Shown here: positions 34,868 through 43,915 of the stretch, piece by piece
Layout of the letters: the number at the start of each line of letters is the position of its first letter
Numbering within the stretch: the stretch's first letter is position 1
Source: Archaeoglobus sp. JdFR-27
GTDB lineage: Archaea > Halobacteriota > Archaeoglobi > Archaeoglobales > Archaeoglobaceae
Assembly (NCBI GenBank): GCA_002011235.1
Contig: MTMO01000037.1
Location: 1 to 64,000 of the forward strand
DNA length: 64,000 nt
Direction of reading: 5' to 3'
Position numbers and translations under genes: made by a program
Notes under the pieces: generated by a model
Database searches by the model: none
Told to the model about the DNA's origin: nothing
What the model saw: only the letters and a program-made list of their open reading frames with translations

Positions 34868-36109
34868 TCATAAGGCAACACCAAATGTTTCAATGATGAA
34901 TTTAACAGACTGAACAAACCAGTCGGGTGGATAGAAAGTTATTACAGTTATGAGTACTGCTATAAGGCCAACGATATTTGCAATTCCATAACCCCATCCC
35001 TTTCCGAGCTCCCTTGCAAGCCTGATGTAATACGGCACGGATATTGCAGAATTAATGACAAGGAGTACCGCCAGCCACACGTAGCCAGAATAGACGAGGG
35101 CGAGAGTTATGAAGAGCTTGCTCCAGAACCCCATGAGAGGTGGTATTCCGATGAATGAGAGTGCAAGAGTATATGTGAATGGGGCACTAACACCTTCTTT
35201 TTTGATTGCAGTGAAAAATCCGATTTTTCCAGCAGAATTAGCAAAGAGCTGGAGCAGCGCTCCAGATATAGCAAGATAAATGAACTCGGGCTTTACAATG
35301 GCCACAAAAGTTGCGAGAATGTAGCCCATGTTCGCCACGGTTGAGTAGCCTAGCACCCTTCCAAGTTCTCTGCTTGTAAGGGCTCCGATATTGCCTGTGA
35401 ACATTGAAAGGACTGCGAGAAATGCTGCGAACATCGTTATCGAATACGTAACGGGATTCGTTGTTGCAATTAAAATCTTGAACGCAACTATGAACGGCAC
35501 GATTTTTGCAATGGATGCAATTATGGAAATCGGAATCGGGTCTGCTGCAGAGAAAACATCCGGTACCCATTCATGGAGCGGAGCGATGCCAACCTCAAGT
35601 CCAAGCCCGAGAACGAGAAGAACGTAACCAATGATGTAAATACTTGGATTCATTTCCTTGTAGAAGTAAACCACCAAGAAAGCTCCTATGATGAAAATTA
35701 TAGTTGCAAACACCATGAAAGTTATGTACTTGATACCAACATCGAGCTTTGCTTCCCTATCGCTTAGCATAACAAGAATATACGTTGGAACCGATACGAG
35801 TACAAAGGTTCCGATCAGAACCGCAAAGTTCTCCGTTTGGATTACGAGAATCGTCGCAAAGATCAGCATCGCTGTAATCGCGTAATCAATTCCCTTGATC
35901 TGGTTTTCTGAGATGAATAGGGTGATAAGGTTGAGTACACCAATCGCGATCACGAAAAATCCAAAGAAGTAAGTTTCACTGGTTAAAGATGCAAAGGCAA
36001 GTAAAATCGATACCACGCTAGCTGCAAATCCTATCCTGTGGTCTTTTAATGAGAATATCGCTCCGAGGGTTAGAATTATTATCGCTGCCATGAGAAGGGA
36101 TTCTGTCAT
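34868..36109 (-). CDS. fqoN: Fqo antiporter-like subunit N (NuoN-like)
   Basis: A 413-residue membrane protein with about fourteen helices, one of the three Mrp-antiporter-like proton pumps of complex I. Typical stretches are GLEVGIAPLHEWVPDVFSAADPIPISIIASIAKIVPFIVAFKI, LGYSTVANMGYILATFVAI and IGIPPLMGFWSKLFI. The conserved Lys on the broken helix and the discontinuous proline are visible in these. Slightly shorter than bacterial NuoN. Starts three bases after fqoL stops. Confidence 0.95.
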   Translation of the reverse strand: MTESLLMAAIIILTLGAIFSLKDHRIGFAASVVSILLAFASLTSETYFFGFFVIAIGVLNLITLFISENQIKGIDYAITAMLIFATILVIQTENFAVLIGTFVLVSVPTYILVMLSDREAKLDVGIKYITFMVFATIIFIIGAFLVVYFYKEMNPSIYIIGYVLLVLGLGLEVGIAPLHEWVPDVFSAADPIPISIIASIAKIVPFIVAFKILIATTNPVTYSITMFAAFLAVLSMFTGNIGALTSRELGRVLGYSTVANMGYILATFVAIVKPEFIYLAISGALLQLFANSAGKIGFFTAIKKEGVSAPFTYTLALSFIGIPPLMGFWSKLFITLALVYSGYVWLAVLLVINSAISVPYYIRLARELGKGWGYGIANIVGLIAVLITVITFYPPDWFVQSVKFIIETFGVAL

Positions 36110-36112
36110 TTT

Positions 36113-38017
36113 TCACCACCCCACAAGTGAGAATATCACAAGGAATAGCATTATCGATGCAGCAACTATCTTCACGTAGCTTTTGAGGTACCCAGACTGA
36201 ATCGATCGAATGGCAATTGAAAGCCTGTCGAAAAATCCTGGGATCGCGGTATGGAAGAAGAAGTCTATCGCTCTGTTGAGGGCATCAACGATCGCAGCTA
36301 TCCCCCATCCAATTTTAGGAACGATGAAGTCGTTAAGGAATGGCAAGTACATTCTGTCTGTGAAAATTACACCGATTTTTAATTTTGAAGTGGGCTTATA
36401 AAGCGTGATGAAATAGGAGGCTGTTACAAGTAATCCAACGTATAGAGACATTTTGAGGTACCCTTCCTCCAAGAAGTGAGCTGCATGTTCTTCACGCTGC
36501 AAGAGAATGATTGCCAGCAATACGATAAGCATGGAAACCATTGCCGAGTAGGCTAGCTTCATCAACCCTCCGCCTTCGGTATGCTCATGGTGCGGATACT
36601 CGCCCTTGATGAAATTAAGACTGAGAAATTTCGCCAGAAATGCTGAGTATATAACGGAGACCAAAACGAGGAGGTAGAATGGCAGGGATAATCCTTCCTC
36701 CATGAGATGCTCCATCACTCCATCCATCCCGGACTTCACCCAGTAGGCTGTGAAGGGTGGAATCCCAGCTAAGGAGATAGTTGCAACAATCGTCACTGCA
36801 AAGGCAACTTTCATTTTTCTGGAGAACACTAGATTCCCGCTGCAAAATCTGTCATGGGTTGCATGGATGAGATGACCTGCGACAAGGAAGAGAGATGCCT
36901 TTGCAAAGGCGTGGACGATCAAGTACCAGAAGGCAACGATCACGGCTATTTCCCCCACCCAGAACGAGGCAGCTGAAGATGCGAACATCAATCCGAGGCT
37001 TGACATGGTTGATGCAGCAAGCAAGACCTTCCTCTCCCTCAATCCAAGAGCTACTGAAGCGCCATAGAGAGCTGAGAAGAGACCCAAAAACAATACAAGG
37101 AGATAAATCGCTTCAAGCCCCGGAACGTGTGCTTCCCATGGTTTGATGTACCAAGTAAGACGCATGAAGAGATATGTTCCCGCTGCGACCATCGTTGCAC
37201 TGTGCAGTAAGGCGCTGACAGTTGTAGGGCCAGTCATGGCAGTCATCAGCCACTCGCTGAATGGAAGCTGGGCTGATTTAGTGAAAGGACCCAGGAGGAA
37301 GAGAAAGAGGAGTATTACCGTTCCAACTAATCCGATTTTCACAAATAAATCCTCCCAAGGTATAGCATGGATGTCTAGGCTTCCGGTAAGGGCATAGATT
37401 GCTGCGATGGCAAAGAGCATCGGCATGTCGCCAAATCTTATCGTCGAAATTGCCCTCCATCCGCCAAAGCTTGGAGACCAGCTCATCTCAAGAGGGCCAA
37501 CTTTCCTTCCCTTCTCTCCAACAAATGTTATGTCATCGTCATCTCTAAACCAGTGCCCAATCAGGCCCCATGATGCAATTCCAAGGCCTTCCCACCCTAT
37601 AAGGAGAGTGAAGAGGTTATCACTGTAAACAACCAAAAGCATTGACGCTGTGAAGGTATTGAAAAAGAACCAATACCATCCCAGCCTGTAGTCATCCTTC
37701 ATGTATTCCAAACCGTAAACACCGATCAGGAAAGCTATCAAAGCTGTGAGAACTCCCATGTATTTGCTGAGGTAGTCTACAACGAAAACGAAGTTTATGT
37801 TGAAGTCCTCAATCCAAGGATATGAATAGAAACCTTCCTCGAAATTGAACAGAATGTTAAGGGAGATTACCAAAGAGACGAAAAGACCGAACACAGATAG
37901 ATAAGGAAGCTTTCTTGCCCACTCTTCCCCAGGTTTGTATATCCACGCTAGGGCTATCGGCAGGCTCGATATTACCGGTGTGAGAAACAGGATTGCGAAC
38001 TGAAGTATCTCGGTCAT
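36113..38017 (-). CDS. fqoL: Fqo antiporter-like subunit L (NuoL-like)
   Basis: A 634-residue protein with about sixteen helices, the distal pump module of the complex. Signature stretches include NLFTLLIGWEGLGIASWGLIGHW, GPFTKSAQLPFSEWLMTAMTGPTTVSALLHSATMVAAGTYL and SLAGIPPFTAYW, with the Glu and Lys of the proton channel. The long lateral C-terminal helix of NuoL is present (FFHTAIPGFFDRLS...KIVAASIMLFLVI). Overlaps fqoM by four bases. Confidence 0.96.
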   Translation of the reverse strand: MTEILQFAILFLTPVISSLPIALAWIYKPGEEWARKLPYLSVFGLFVSLVISLNILFNFEEGFYSYPWIEDFNINFVFVVDYLSKYMGVLTALIAFLIGVYGLEYMKDDYRLGWYWFFFNTFTASMLLVVYSDNLFTLLIGWEGLGIASWGLIGHWFRDDDDITFVGEKGRKVGPLEMSWSPSFGGWRAISTIRFGDMPMLFAIAAIYALTGSLDIHAIPWEDLFVKIGLVGTVILLFLFLLGPFTKSAQLPFSEWLMTAMTGPTTVSALLHSATMVAAGTYLFMRLTWYIKPWEAHVPGLEAIYLLVLFLGLFSALYGASVALGLRERKVLLAASTMSSLGLMFASSAASFWVGEIAVIVAFWYLIVHAFAKASLFLVAGHLIHATHDRFCSGNLVFSRKMKVAFAVTIVATISLAGIPPFTAYWVKSGMDGVMEHLMEEGLSLPFYLLVLVSVIYSAFLAKFLSLNFIKGEYPHHEHTEGGGLMKLAYSAMVSMLIVLLAIILLQREEHAAHFLEEGYLKMSLYVGLLVTASYFITLYKPTSKLKIGVIFTDRMYLPFLNDFIVPKIGWGIAAIVDALNRAIDFFFHTAIPGFFDRLSIAIRSIQSGYLKSYVKIVAASIMLFLVIFSLVGW

Positions 38018-39441
38018 GTTCCACCTCCGATAATTGCTTTAAGACCGTTCAGCAGCACGGTGATCAGCGGAGGGAAAATGAAGATGATTGAAAGAATGCC
38101 TATCAAGTAAAGGGGGACGTCCAAATACCTGCTGATCTTAGGCCTCTCAAGATCTTTTGGTGTGCCGTAGAATATCTTTTTGAGTGTGTAAAAGCTATAC
38201 CACCCAGAAAGGATGAAAATGAACACAACTGCAACGATCAAAGGAACGGTTGAGATTTCAAAGCCAAAGACATCAACAACTCCTCTCAAAATGAAGAATT
38301 CACCGAACATTCCTATCGCGAGTATTCCGCCAAGGTTCATAAAACCGAGAAGGGCAGCATTCGAAATGGATGGGATCTGCTCATGCAACCCGCCCATCTT
38401 TCTCAAATCCCTGAGGCCATGATAGGAGGCTATGATCCCTCCAGCGGTCATGAAGAGGATTGACTTCCCGAAGGCATGAGACATGTACTGAATCACAACC
38501 CCAATCAGCCCATACGTCCCAAGGCAAAGTCCTATGAGGATATATCCCATCTGAGATACAGTTGAATACGCTAGCAGTCTCTTGTAATCCATCTGCTTGA
38601 AAACGGCAAATCCAGCATAGACGCTAGAAATTATCGCATAAATCATAATCGGATTTCTATACGCCTGGATGAATGAGGGATCGATCAGGTAAACCCTTAG
38701 CAGGATATAACCAGCTAGACCGACTGTGAGGGGACTTAGCAATGCACTAACTGGCGTTGGAGCCTCAGCATGAGCCCATGGAAGCCATATATGCGGCCCC
38801 AATCCAGGAAGCTTGATCACCATTCCGACGAAGATCAGCAACCATGCAACCATGCTTATTGCGGATATCCCTTTTATTGCAAGGGTGGAATTATCCATGG
38901 CTATAACGATGAATCCGATAAGAGTGAGAACTCCTGCAACGTTGGTCCAGATGAAGTAAAGAAGTCCCACCCACCTTCTGTTTCCGTAGCCGTACATGTA
39001 GATGAGAAGGAAGGATGTGATGAGTGAGATCTCAAGGAATATGTAAAGCATTATGAAGTTCCCGCTATAAACCAGCCAGAGCATCGATGCCGCATACAAC
39101 CCATAGATCACTATGTACTTTCTGTACTCGTTCTCGCCAAGGCCCATCTCCTCAAACCTATGGAGCATGTATGGGAAAGAATAATAACCAACCATCGCTG
39201 AAACCATGCAGACTGTCAGCCCGAAGGCACTTGAGATCGGATCTATCAAAACGTAGAACTCACCGATAGGAGGTGAGAAACTGAGGAGCGGAATTTCAGT
39301 CGTTGTAAAGTTAAACAGTTCAAAACAAGCGGCAAAAAATGGTATGAGAAAAGACAGAGAGATTAAATGGGTTGCCTTTTTGGGTTTAAGGAATGGTGCT
39401 AGGAGGGATGCGATTATGGGTAAAAGGAGGTAGACTATCAT
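38014..39441 (-). CDS. fqoM: Fqo antiporter-like subunit M (NuoM-like)
   Basis: A 475-residue pump subunit with about fourteen helices. NuoM-type stretches are GNFIMLYIFLEISLITSFLLIYMYGYG, VIKLPGLGPHIWLPWAHAEAPTPVSALLSPLTVGLAGYILLR and LLAYSTVSQMGYILIGL. The catalytic Glu and Lys residues of the proton path lie here. Overlaps fqoK and fqoL by four bases each, so the three pump genes are translationally coupled. Confidence 0.96.
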   Translation of the reverse strand: MIVYLLLPIIASLLAPFLKPKKATHLISLSFLIPFFAACFELFNFTTTEIPLLSFSPPIGEFYVLIDPISSAFGLTVCMVSAMVGYYSFPYMLHRFEEMGLGENEYRKYIVIYGLYAASMLWLVYSGNFIMLYIFLEISLITSFLLIYMYGYGNRRWVGLLYFIWTNVAGVLTLIGFIVIAMDNSTLAIKGISAISMVAWLLIFVGMVIKLPGLGPHIWLPWAHAEAPTPVSALLSPLTVGLAGYILLRVYLIDPSFIQAYRNPIMIYAIISSVYAGFAVFKQMDYKRLLAYSTVSQMGYILIGLCLGTYGLIGVVIQYMSHAFGKSILFMTAGGIIASYHGLRDLRKMGGLHEQIPSISNAALLGFMNLGGILAIGMFGEFFILRGVVDVFGFEISTVPLIVAVVFIFILSGWYSFYTLKKIFYGTPKDLERPKISRYLDVPLYLIGILSIIFIFPPLITVLLNGLKAIIGGGT

Positions 39442-39758
39442 AACACATCACCTCCTACTGAAATTGAGTCCGTTGTAATGTCTTTTTTGACCTTATCAAG
39501 CTTGACTATCGTCCCGATTAGGATAAGAAGTTCACTACTGCTTGTGAAAATAGTGATGATTGCAAGTACAAAACTTTCAGCAATCAGAGATTCAATCGAG
39601 AAAATAGGCATAAGGGCAAGAAAAACAGCTCCAAACATCAGTTCAAGAGATATCAACAACCTGATTAAATCTTTGCTGGATATCGCCATTGTATATCCTA
39701 CCATCAGAATTATCACGGACGCTATCAAAGATGTTGCAACATCGATCACCTCAATCAC
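39438..39758 (-). CDS. fqoK: Fqo membrane subunit K (NuoK-like)
   Basis: A 106-residue three-helix protein homologous to NuoK/ND4L. The conserved glutamate in LIRLLISLELMFGAVFLALM (about residue 39) and the second acidic position near the third helix belong to the proton-transfer chain at the junction between the quinone module and the pumps. Overlaps fqoJ by eight bases and fqoM by four. Confidence 0.93.
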   Translation of the reverse strand: MIEVIDVATSLIASVIILMVGYTMAISSKDLIRLLISLELMFGAVFLALMPIFSIESLIAESFVLAIITIFTSSSELLILIGTIVKLDKVKKDITTDSISVGGDVL

Positions 39759-40203
39759 CCCTCGAAATCGAAATTACAGATAGCATGAGTAAGACCATTA
39801 ACGATACCAAAGCAGAAATCAGAACGATATATCCACCTGTTGTAGCCATATCAATCTTCCCCGATTCCACAATGTAGCTTGCGTTATTGTAGAAAACATA
39901 TGAGAGCACCAGAGCCGTTATTGCCGATGGAATTATCCACAATTTGGAGAGTTGTGATGACGGTCTGAACTTGTATACGGCTGCTAAAGCAACGGTAACG
40001 ATACCGATGGCCCCTACGAAGATGAATGCAATCAGAACGAATACCTCTTGAAGGTTAGTTAAGGCATAGAGTGCGGCAATTGTTAGTAATGTTAAAGCCA
40101 TATAAAGGGCCGAGTAAAAGTTATCTTTGGTGATGAGACTGCCGATTGATGACAGCACAGCGAAAGCGACAAGAATTAGGAAAACATAGCTCTCGATTAC
40201 CAT
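39751..40203 (-). CDS. fqoJ: Fqo membrane subunit J (NuoJ-like)
   Basis: A 150-residue protein with five hydrophobic helices, homologous to NuoJ/ND6. The second and third helices (FYSALYMALTLLTIAALYALTN and VFVLIAFIFVGAIGIVTVALAAVYKF, with the pi-bulge region of the third helix) are the family pattern. First gene of the operon, as in Archaeoglobus. A TATA-like run on the minus strand (TTTATTAATTA, about 40219-40230) lies about 20-25 bases before the start, so the messenger may have little leader. Confidence 0.93.
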   Translation of the reverse strand: MVIESYVFLILVAFAVLSSIGSLITKDNFYSALYMALTLLTIAALYALTNLQEVFVLIAFIFVGAIGIVTVALAAVYKFRPSSQLSKLWIIPSAITALVLSYVFYNNASYIVESGKIDMATTGGYIVLISALVSLMVLLMLSVISISRGD

Positions 40204-40464
40204 GCAAAAAGCTCAAAGAGATAATTAATAAATCTTACGTTTTGTTTCAGAAATTTATTTCCAAATTAATCATGATTAATAACTCTATTTTTAAAAAGAG
40301 ACTCCCTTATTTAAGATCGCCCTAATTTAAGTTTATTGAATAATTCTTTGTTATAATTAGGTTACCAAGCCAATTTGTTTTCAAGAATAACTTTTTGAAT
40401 AATGTATCTTTAATATATTTAGGTAACTAGATTATAGAAAATTATTTAAAAGTCTATCCACAAC
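40204..40464. promoter_or_regulatory. divergent promoter region of fqo operon and zinc-ribbon/DUF22 pair
   Basis: A very AT-rich 261-base region. It contains a perfect 16-base palindrome ATTAATCATGATTAAT (40265-40280), about 60 bases upstream of fqoJ and upstream of its TATA-like run, plus related GGTTAC and GGTAAC words at 40362 and 40421. On the plus strand TTATTTAAAA (about 40442-40451) is the likely TATA of the zinc-ribbon gene. The palindrome is a candidate binding site for a dimeric regulator of fqo. Confidence 0.5.
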
Positions 40465-40500
40465 ATGCAAACGCATCATAAATCAGGGGGTGCCCTTTTA

Positions 40501-40971
40501 ATGGAACTCAGTGTTTGCAAAGTATGCGGAGAAGAGCTTGTTGGCGGAACTTATGAGAAATTTGGATTCTGTCCAGTATGTGGTGACATCTTAGATGATA
40601 TCATTGCAAAATATCTCGAATTAGTCGCAAAAAAGTGTTCAGAGAAAGAGTTCGATGAAATAACCTATGAGGTAATCTTAAGATATCTGGATGAAATCGT
40701 TGATTGGGTAGAGTACTTTGAGGAACTCGATGAATATTCCTCAGACCAGAAATATTATGAAAGATTCAGAATGGTTCTCAACTGGCTTGAAGATCGTCGG
40801 AACAAGTTCGAGGATGTTGTGACCAAGAAGTTCAAGAAATGCGAAGCATGTGGGGCTGATTTCTCAAGGAATTGTATTCAAATTGAGAGAGATGGTGACT
40901 GGATTCGTGTTTATTGTGGAAGCTGTGGTTTTTTGATTTCAAAGCATTACTCTCCAAAAGTTGAACTCTAA
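40501..40971 (+). CDS. double zinc-ribbon hypothetical protein
   Basis: A 156-residue protein with an N-terminal zinc ribbon (CKVCGEELVGG...FGFCPVCGD, about 5-31), a helical acidic middle (YLDEIVDWVEYFEELDEYSSDQ) and a C-terminal ribbon (CEACGADFSRN...VYCGSCGF). Start ATG 40501 is preceded by GGGGGTG ten bases upstream; a frame extension to 40465 lacks a ribosome site. Function unknown. The DUF22 gene follows 19 bases later in the same direction. Confidence 0.75.
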   Translation: MELSVCKVCGEELVGGTYEKFGFCPVCGDILDDIIAKYLELVAKKCSEKEFDEITYEVILRYLDEIVDWVEYFEELDEYSSDQKYYERFRMVLNWLEDRRNKFEDVVTKKFKKCEACGADFSRNCIQIERDGDWIRVYCGSCGFLISKHYSPKVEL

Positions 40972-40990
40972 AAATTTTTGAGGTGAAAGT

Positions 40991-41416
40991 ATGGTTGAAA
41001 TAAGAATAGTTTATAAGGATACGGAGACGGGTGAGCTAAAATCAGAAATAGTCGACACCGAAGACTACGAATACACAATCGCAACAAGAGGAGGTTGGAA
41101 AATGATTATAGCTGATGAAGAGGTAGAATTCGAAGTTGGCGAAACAAAGCCCATCAAAATAAGAAAGACAATTTTACCACGAGAGTCAATAGTCTTAATG
41201 TGCCCTGTCTCAAGACATGGCCTCGGTTACGTTGCTGCTTTGGGTAGAGGGGGTGAACCCCAGCCAGTCGAGGAAGAAAGAGAGATAGATTATGTAATTT
41301 TCAATGCTTTTGAAAAAGGAAAAGTAAGAAATGGAGACCTTCTCGGCGTTCTCAATGTCTTTCCAATTATGATGGTCAGAAAGGCGAAGAGGCCCACAAA
41401 AATAAAGGAAGAATAA
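40991..41416 (+). CDS. DUF22 archaeal protein
   Basis: A 141-residue protein with the DUF22 core: VGETKPIKIRKTILPRESIVLMCPVSRHGLGYVAALG (about 48-85) and GDLLGVLNVFPIMMV near the end. DUF22 proteins are small all-beta proteins, frequent in Archaeoglobus and methanogens and without assigned function to my knowledge. A ribosome site (GAGGTGA) precedes the ATG. Paired with the zinc-ribbon gene. Confidence 0.85.
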   Translation: MVEIRIVYKDTETGELKSEIVDTEDYEYTIATRGGWKMIIADEEVEFEVGETKPIKIRKTILPRESIVLMCPVSRHGLGYVAALGRGGEPQPVEEEREIDYVIFNAFEKGKVRNGDLLGVLNVFPIMMVRKAKRPTKIKEE

Positions 41417-41472
41417 TTTACTTACCTATTAGATAATTAAATAAGATTATTAAAAAAATAAGATTTAAAGAT

Positions 41473-42495
41473 TTAAGATGGTATATACTCCGGTGGTCTA
41501 ATTGCTTTCATTCTTATTGCTTCCTGCTCACACCCAACGGCACAGACACCGCAACCAAAGCATTTCTCCTCTATTATTTTTGCAACCTCGTTATCGATCT
41601 CTACGGCATTAAAGTGACATCTCTCAACACACGTTTCACATCCAATACATTCATCCTCGTTAACTTCAGCTACGAATCTGCTTTTCTCCAGCAATTGTCC
41701 TATTGGAATATCCGCTGCTTTTGCAGAAAGAAAGAATTCACAACAATCACTACAGCAGTTGCAGTTTACAGTAACCCCTTTACCTGAAATCGCTGCTGTA
41801 TTTGGCCATGTATGGATTAGTCCTTCCTCTTCTATTCGGTCTATCAACTCGAGAGCTTCCTTAACCGATAATTCCTTGCCCGAACCTCTTTCAATGACAT
41901 ACTCTGCCCCCCTACCGAGCTGTATGCAGTGCCAGGTTTCAAGTTCGTTGGTATAGCTGCAACCATCTCCTGCAAGATGCGTTACATTCCTGCATGAACA
42001 GGGAACTACGGCTATTCTTTCTTGAGACTCAATCATGTGTCTTATATTCTCATGGGGAAGGACATCAGGAATCCCTTCGATCGATTTGTAAGCGGGAATT
42101 ATCCTCCATACTTTCATTCCGGTTGCACCAAGAAATTGGCCGATTCTCTCATTGCATTCCTTATCTCCAAATTCCTTCCAGAGCTTTGCGAACTCAGGAT
42201 CTTTCATCTTCTGTGAAGCCATCGTCGCATCGTGAAGCTGAATTATATCCCTAGCAAATCTGAAATACTCCCTTTTCCTGAAATCTTTAGGGAAAACAAC
42301 CCCTTTGTCAAATAGTCTTTCGAGGATGTCTCTGACTTCTTCCCTATCCATTCCTACCCTTTCTGCAACCTCATCTATGCTCCCAGGAAGAGAGGCGGCA
42401 ATTTTAACTTCTACTTCATCCATCAAATACTCAAGAATCTTTCTCAGATATTCGGAGTCCGGAAATCCAAGATTCTGCATTAATTTCTCGTACAT
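41473..42495 (-). CDS. winged-helix and ferredoxin Fe-S protein
   Basis: A 340-residue protein. Residues about 30-80 read as a winged helix (SLPGSIDEVAERVGMDREEVRDILERLFDKGVVF). A cysteine-rich middle (VPCSCRNVTHLAGDGC..., VNCNCCSDCCEFF) is followed by two C-terminal [4Fe-4S] motifs, CIGCETCVERCHF and CFGCGVCAVGCEQEAIRM. The family occurs in sulfate reducers and archaea as 4Fe-4S binding proteins of unknown role. Of three ATGs I take 42495, six bases after GGAGGT. The MFS gene lies upstream in the same direction by 30 bases, so a transporter-partner role is possible. Confidence 0.8.
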   Translation of the reverse strand: MYEKLMQNLGFPDSEYLRKILEYLMDEVEVKIAASLPGSIDEVAERVGMDREEVRDILERLFDKGVVFPKDFRKREYFRFARDIIQLHDATMASQKMKDPEFAKLWKEFGDKECNERIGQFLGATGMKVWRIIPAYKSIEGIPDVLPHENIRHMIESQERIAVVPCSCRNVTHLAGDGCSYTNELETWHCIQLGRGAEYVIERGSGKELSVKEALELIDRIEEEGLIHTWPNTAAISGKGVTVNCNCCSDCCEFFLSAKAADIPIGQLLEKSRFVAEVNEDECIGCETCVERCHFNAVEIDNEVAKIIEEKCFGCGVCAVGCEQEAIRMKAIRPPEYIPS

Positions 42496-42525
42496 GGACA
42501 TACCTCCCATCTAAATTATTTAAAT

Positions 42526-43698
42526 TTAAAGATCTGCACCGGATTTTTCTACTATCAGAACTGCGAGGATCGCTGAAATAACGAGCAAGAAGGATGAAAG
42601 GAGGAGAGTCGAGTCCCAGCTAATCTCTGAGAGCGCTATGAAGGCAAAGATCAGGATGAGAGAGCCAACTTGGGAGAAGAGCCACACGGCTGCATTCGAT
42701 GTGCCAATATACTTTTTCTCGACTGATGATGCTGCAACATCTAAGCCAAGAGGCAAAACTGCCATGAAGAAGAAGCCTAAGAGGAACAAACTGGCTGCAA
42801 GGCTGTAAACTCCGAAAAGCAAAGTGTGGATGTAGAATAGGAGGGCTGCAATTAAGAGGCACCCGACCATAAAAGGCCTTCTTACCCCTTTTTTATCCGA
42901 GATCCCGGGAATTATTACAGAGCCAAAGATTCCGCCTACTATCATCAAACCTCCTATAGCACCAGCGATTTCAACGCCTAGCCCATGAGTTTCAAGGATC
43001 GGTTCCACCCATGTTGTGTAGGCTGTGAAGATTCCGACTCCGAAAAACGAAAGGGTGGATACCAGAATGACGTTTCTGTTTTTTAAGGTAGAAAGAAATT
43101 CTCTAAGTGGGAGGTATTCTTTTTCCCCAGTTTCATAGGGTGATTCCTTTCCAAAGAAGTAGAAGATGCCCAGAATTGCCAGACCGATTATTCCATAGAC
43201 TGCCAGCATGGTGTTGAGGCCATAGCTGAGAGTTAAGAAAGGTGTTACTCCAAGGCCGATTATTATTCCAAGGTATATCGAGAGCGTTCCTATCCCCGTT
43301 GCAATCCCAACCTCTCCTGGAGGGAACCAGCCTTTTACAAGCTTTGAAATGCTGTTGAAGATGAACGGCTGACCAATAGAAGCTATAGTTTGAAATAAAA
43401 GCAGCATCATAAAGGTTGTGACGAAAGCCCTAAGCAAACCGAAAACGGAAAGAAAGAACGTTCCTATAAGAACCGCAGTTCTAAATCCCTTCGAATCAAC
43501 AAGGTATCCTACAGGAAGGGCGAGAAAGACGAAGGTGATCGGAAATACAGCTGAAAGTAATCCAACCTCAGCTTCACTTACACCATACACATTCTTAACA
43601 ATCGGTAGAATCGGTGAAAAGGTTATCCAAACGATCTGAGAGAGAACGCCAGTCAAAAAGTAGGCAAAGAGAACTACCCATCTGTATTTCGTGCTCAT
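42526..43698 (-). CDS. MFS transporter
   Basis: A 390-residue transporter with twelve predicted helices. The motif between helices 2 and 3 (FLALPVGYLVDSKGFRTAVLIG) is the MFS signature G-x-L-x-D-x-x-G-x-R, and IPGISDKKGVRRPFMVG is its repeat between helices 8 and 9. It resembles nitrate/nitrite, oxalate/formate or cyanate group members more than sugar carriers, but the substrate cannot be read from sequence. Upstream of the Fe-S/winged helix gene. Confidence 0.85.
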   Translation of the reverse strand: MSTKYRWVVLFAYFLTGVLSQIVWITFSPILPIVKNVYGVSEAEVGLLSAVFPITFVFLALPVGYLVDSKGFRTAVLIGTFFLSVFGLLRAFVTTFMMLLLFQTIASIGQPFIFNSISKLVKGWFPPGEVGIATGIGTLSIYLGIIIGLGVTPFLTLSYGLNTMLAVYGIIGLAILGIFYFFGKESPYETGEKEYLPLREFLSTLKNRNVILVSTLSFFGVGIFTAYTTWVEPILETHGLGVEIAGAIGGLMIVGGIFGSVIIPGISDKKGVRRPFMVGCLLIAALLFYIHTLLFGVYSLAASLFLLGFFFMAVLPLGLDVAASSVEKKYIGTSNAAVWLFSQVGSLILIFAFIALSEISWDSTLLLSSFLLVISAILAVLIVEKSGADL

Positions 43699-43783
43699 AT
43701 TTTCAAATATTAATTCATGATTATTAAAGTTTATTTAGTTTATTCTTGTTATGGTAAGATTATCGTAAGATTATCAGTAATAA

Positions 43784-43915
43784 TCAGTACAAAGTTTCAA
43801 CAATTTTAAAATACCAACCGAGTTTAATGCGGTTGGTGGAGTTCTCGTGACAGTAAGCATGAATGACCAGGCTACGGAAACCAGCTCCCCGATCCAGGAA
43901 GGATGGCTATGCTGA
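43784..43915 (+). pseudogene. C-terminal fragment, possibly of an IS200/IS605 TnpB-like protein
   Basis: From 43784 the frame reads SVQSFNNFKIPTEFNAVGG and continues VLVTVSMNDQATETSSPIQE to a TGA at 43913; it has no start and no preceding transposase domain. ACCAACCG (43813-43820) and CGGTTGGT (43830-43837) make a perfect 8-bp hairpin like the subterminal ends of IS200/IS605 elements. The tail recalls TnpB ends but I cannot confirm it without a search. Most likely the decayed right end of a mobile element. Confidence 0.35.

Noticed and set aside
29088-40203. Missing NuoE, NuoF, NuoG subunits in the Fqo operon
   Set aside because: This is normal: F420H2-type complexes use FqoF in place of the NADH module.
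40465-40500. Longer start of the zinc-ribbon gene at ATG 40465
   Set aside because: The start at 40501 has GGGGGTG at the right distance, and the extension holds no family residues.
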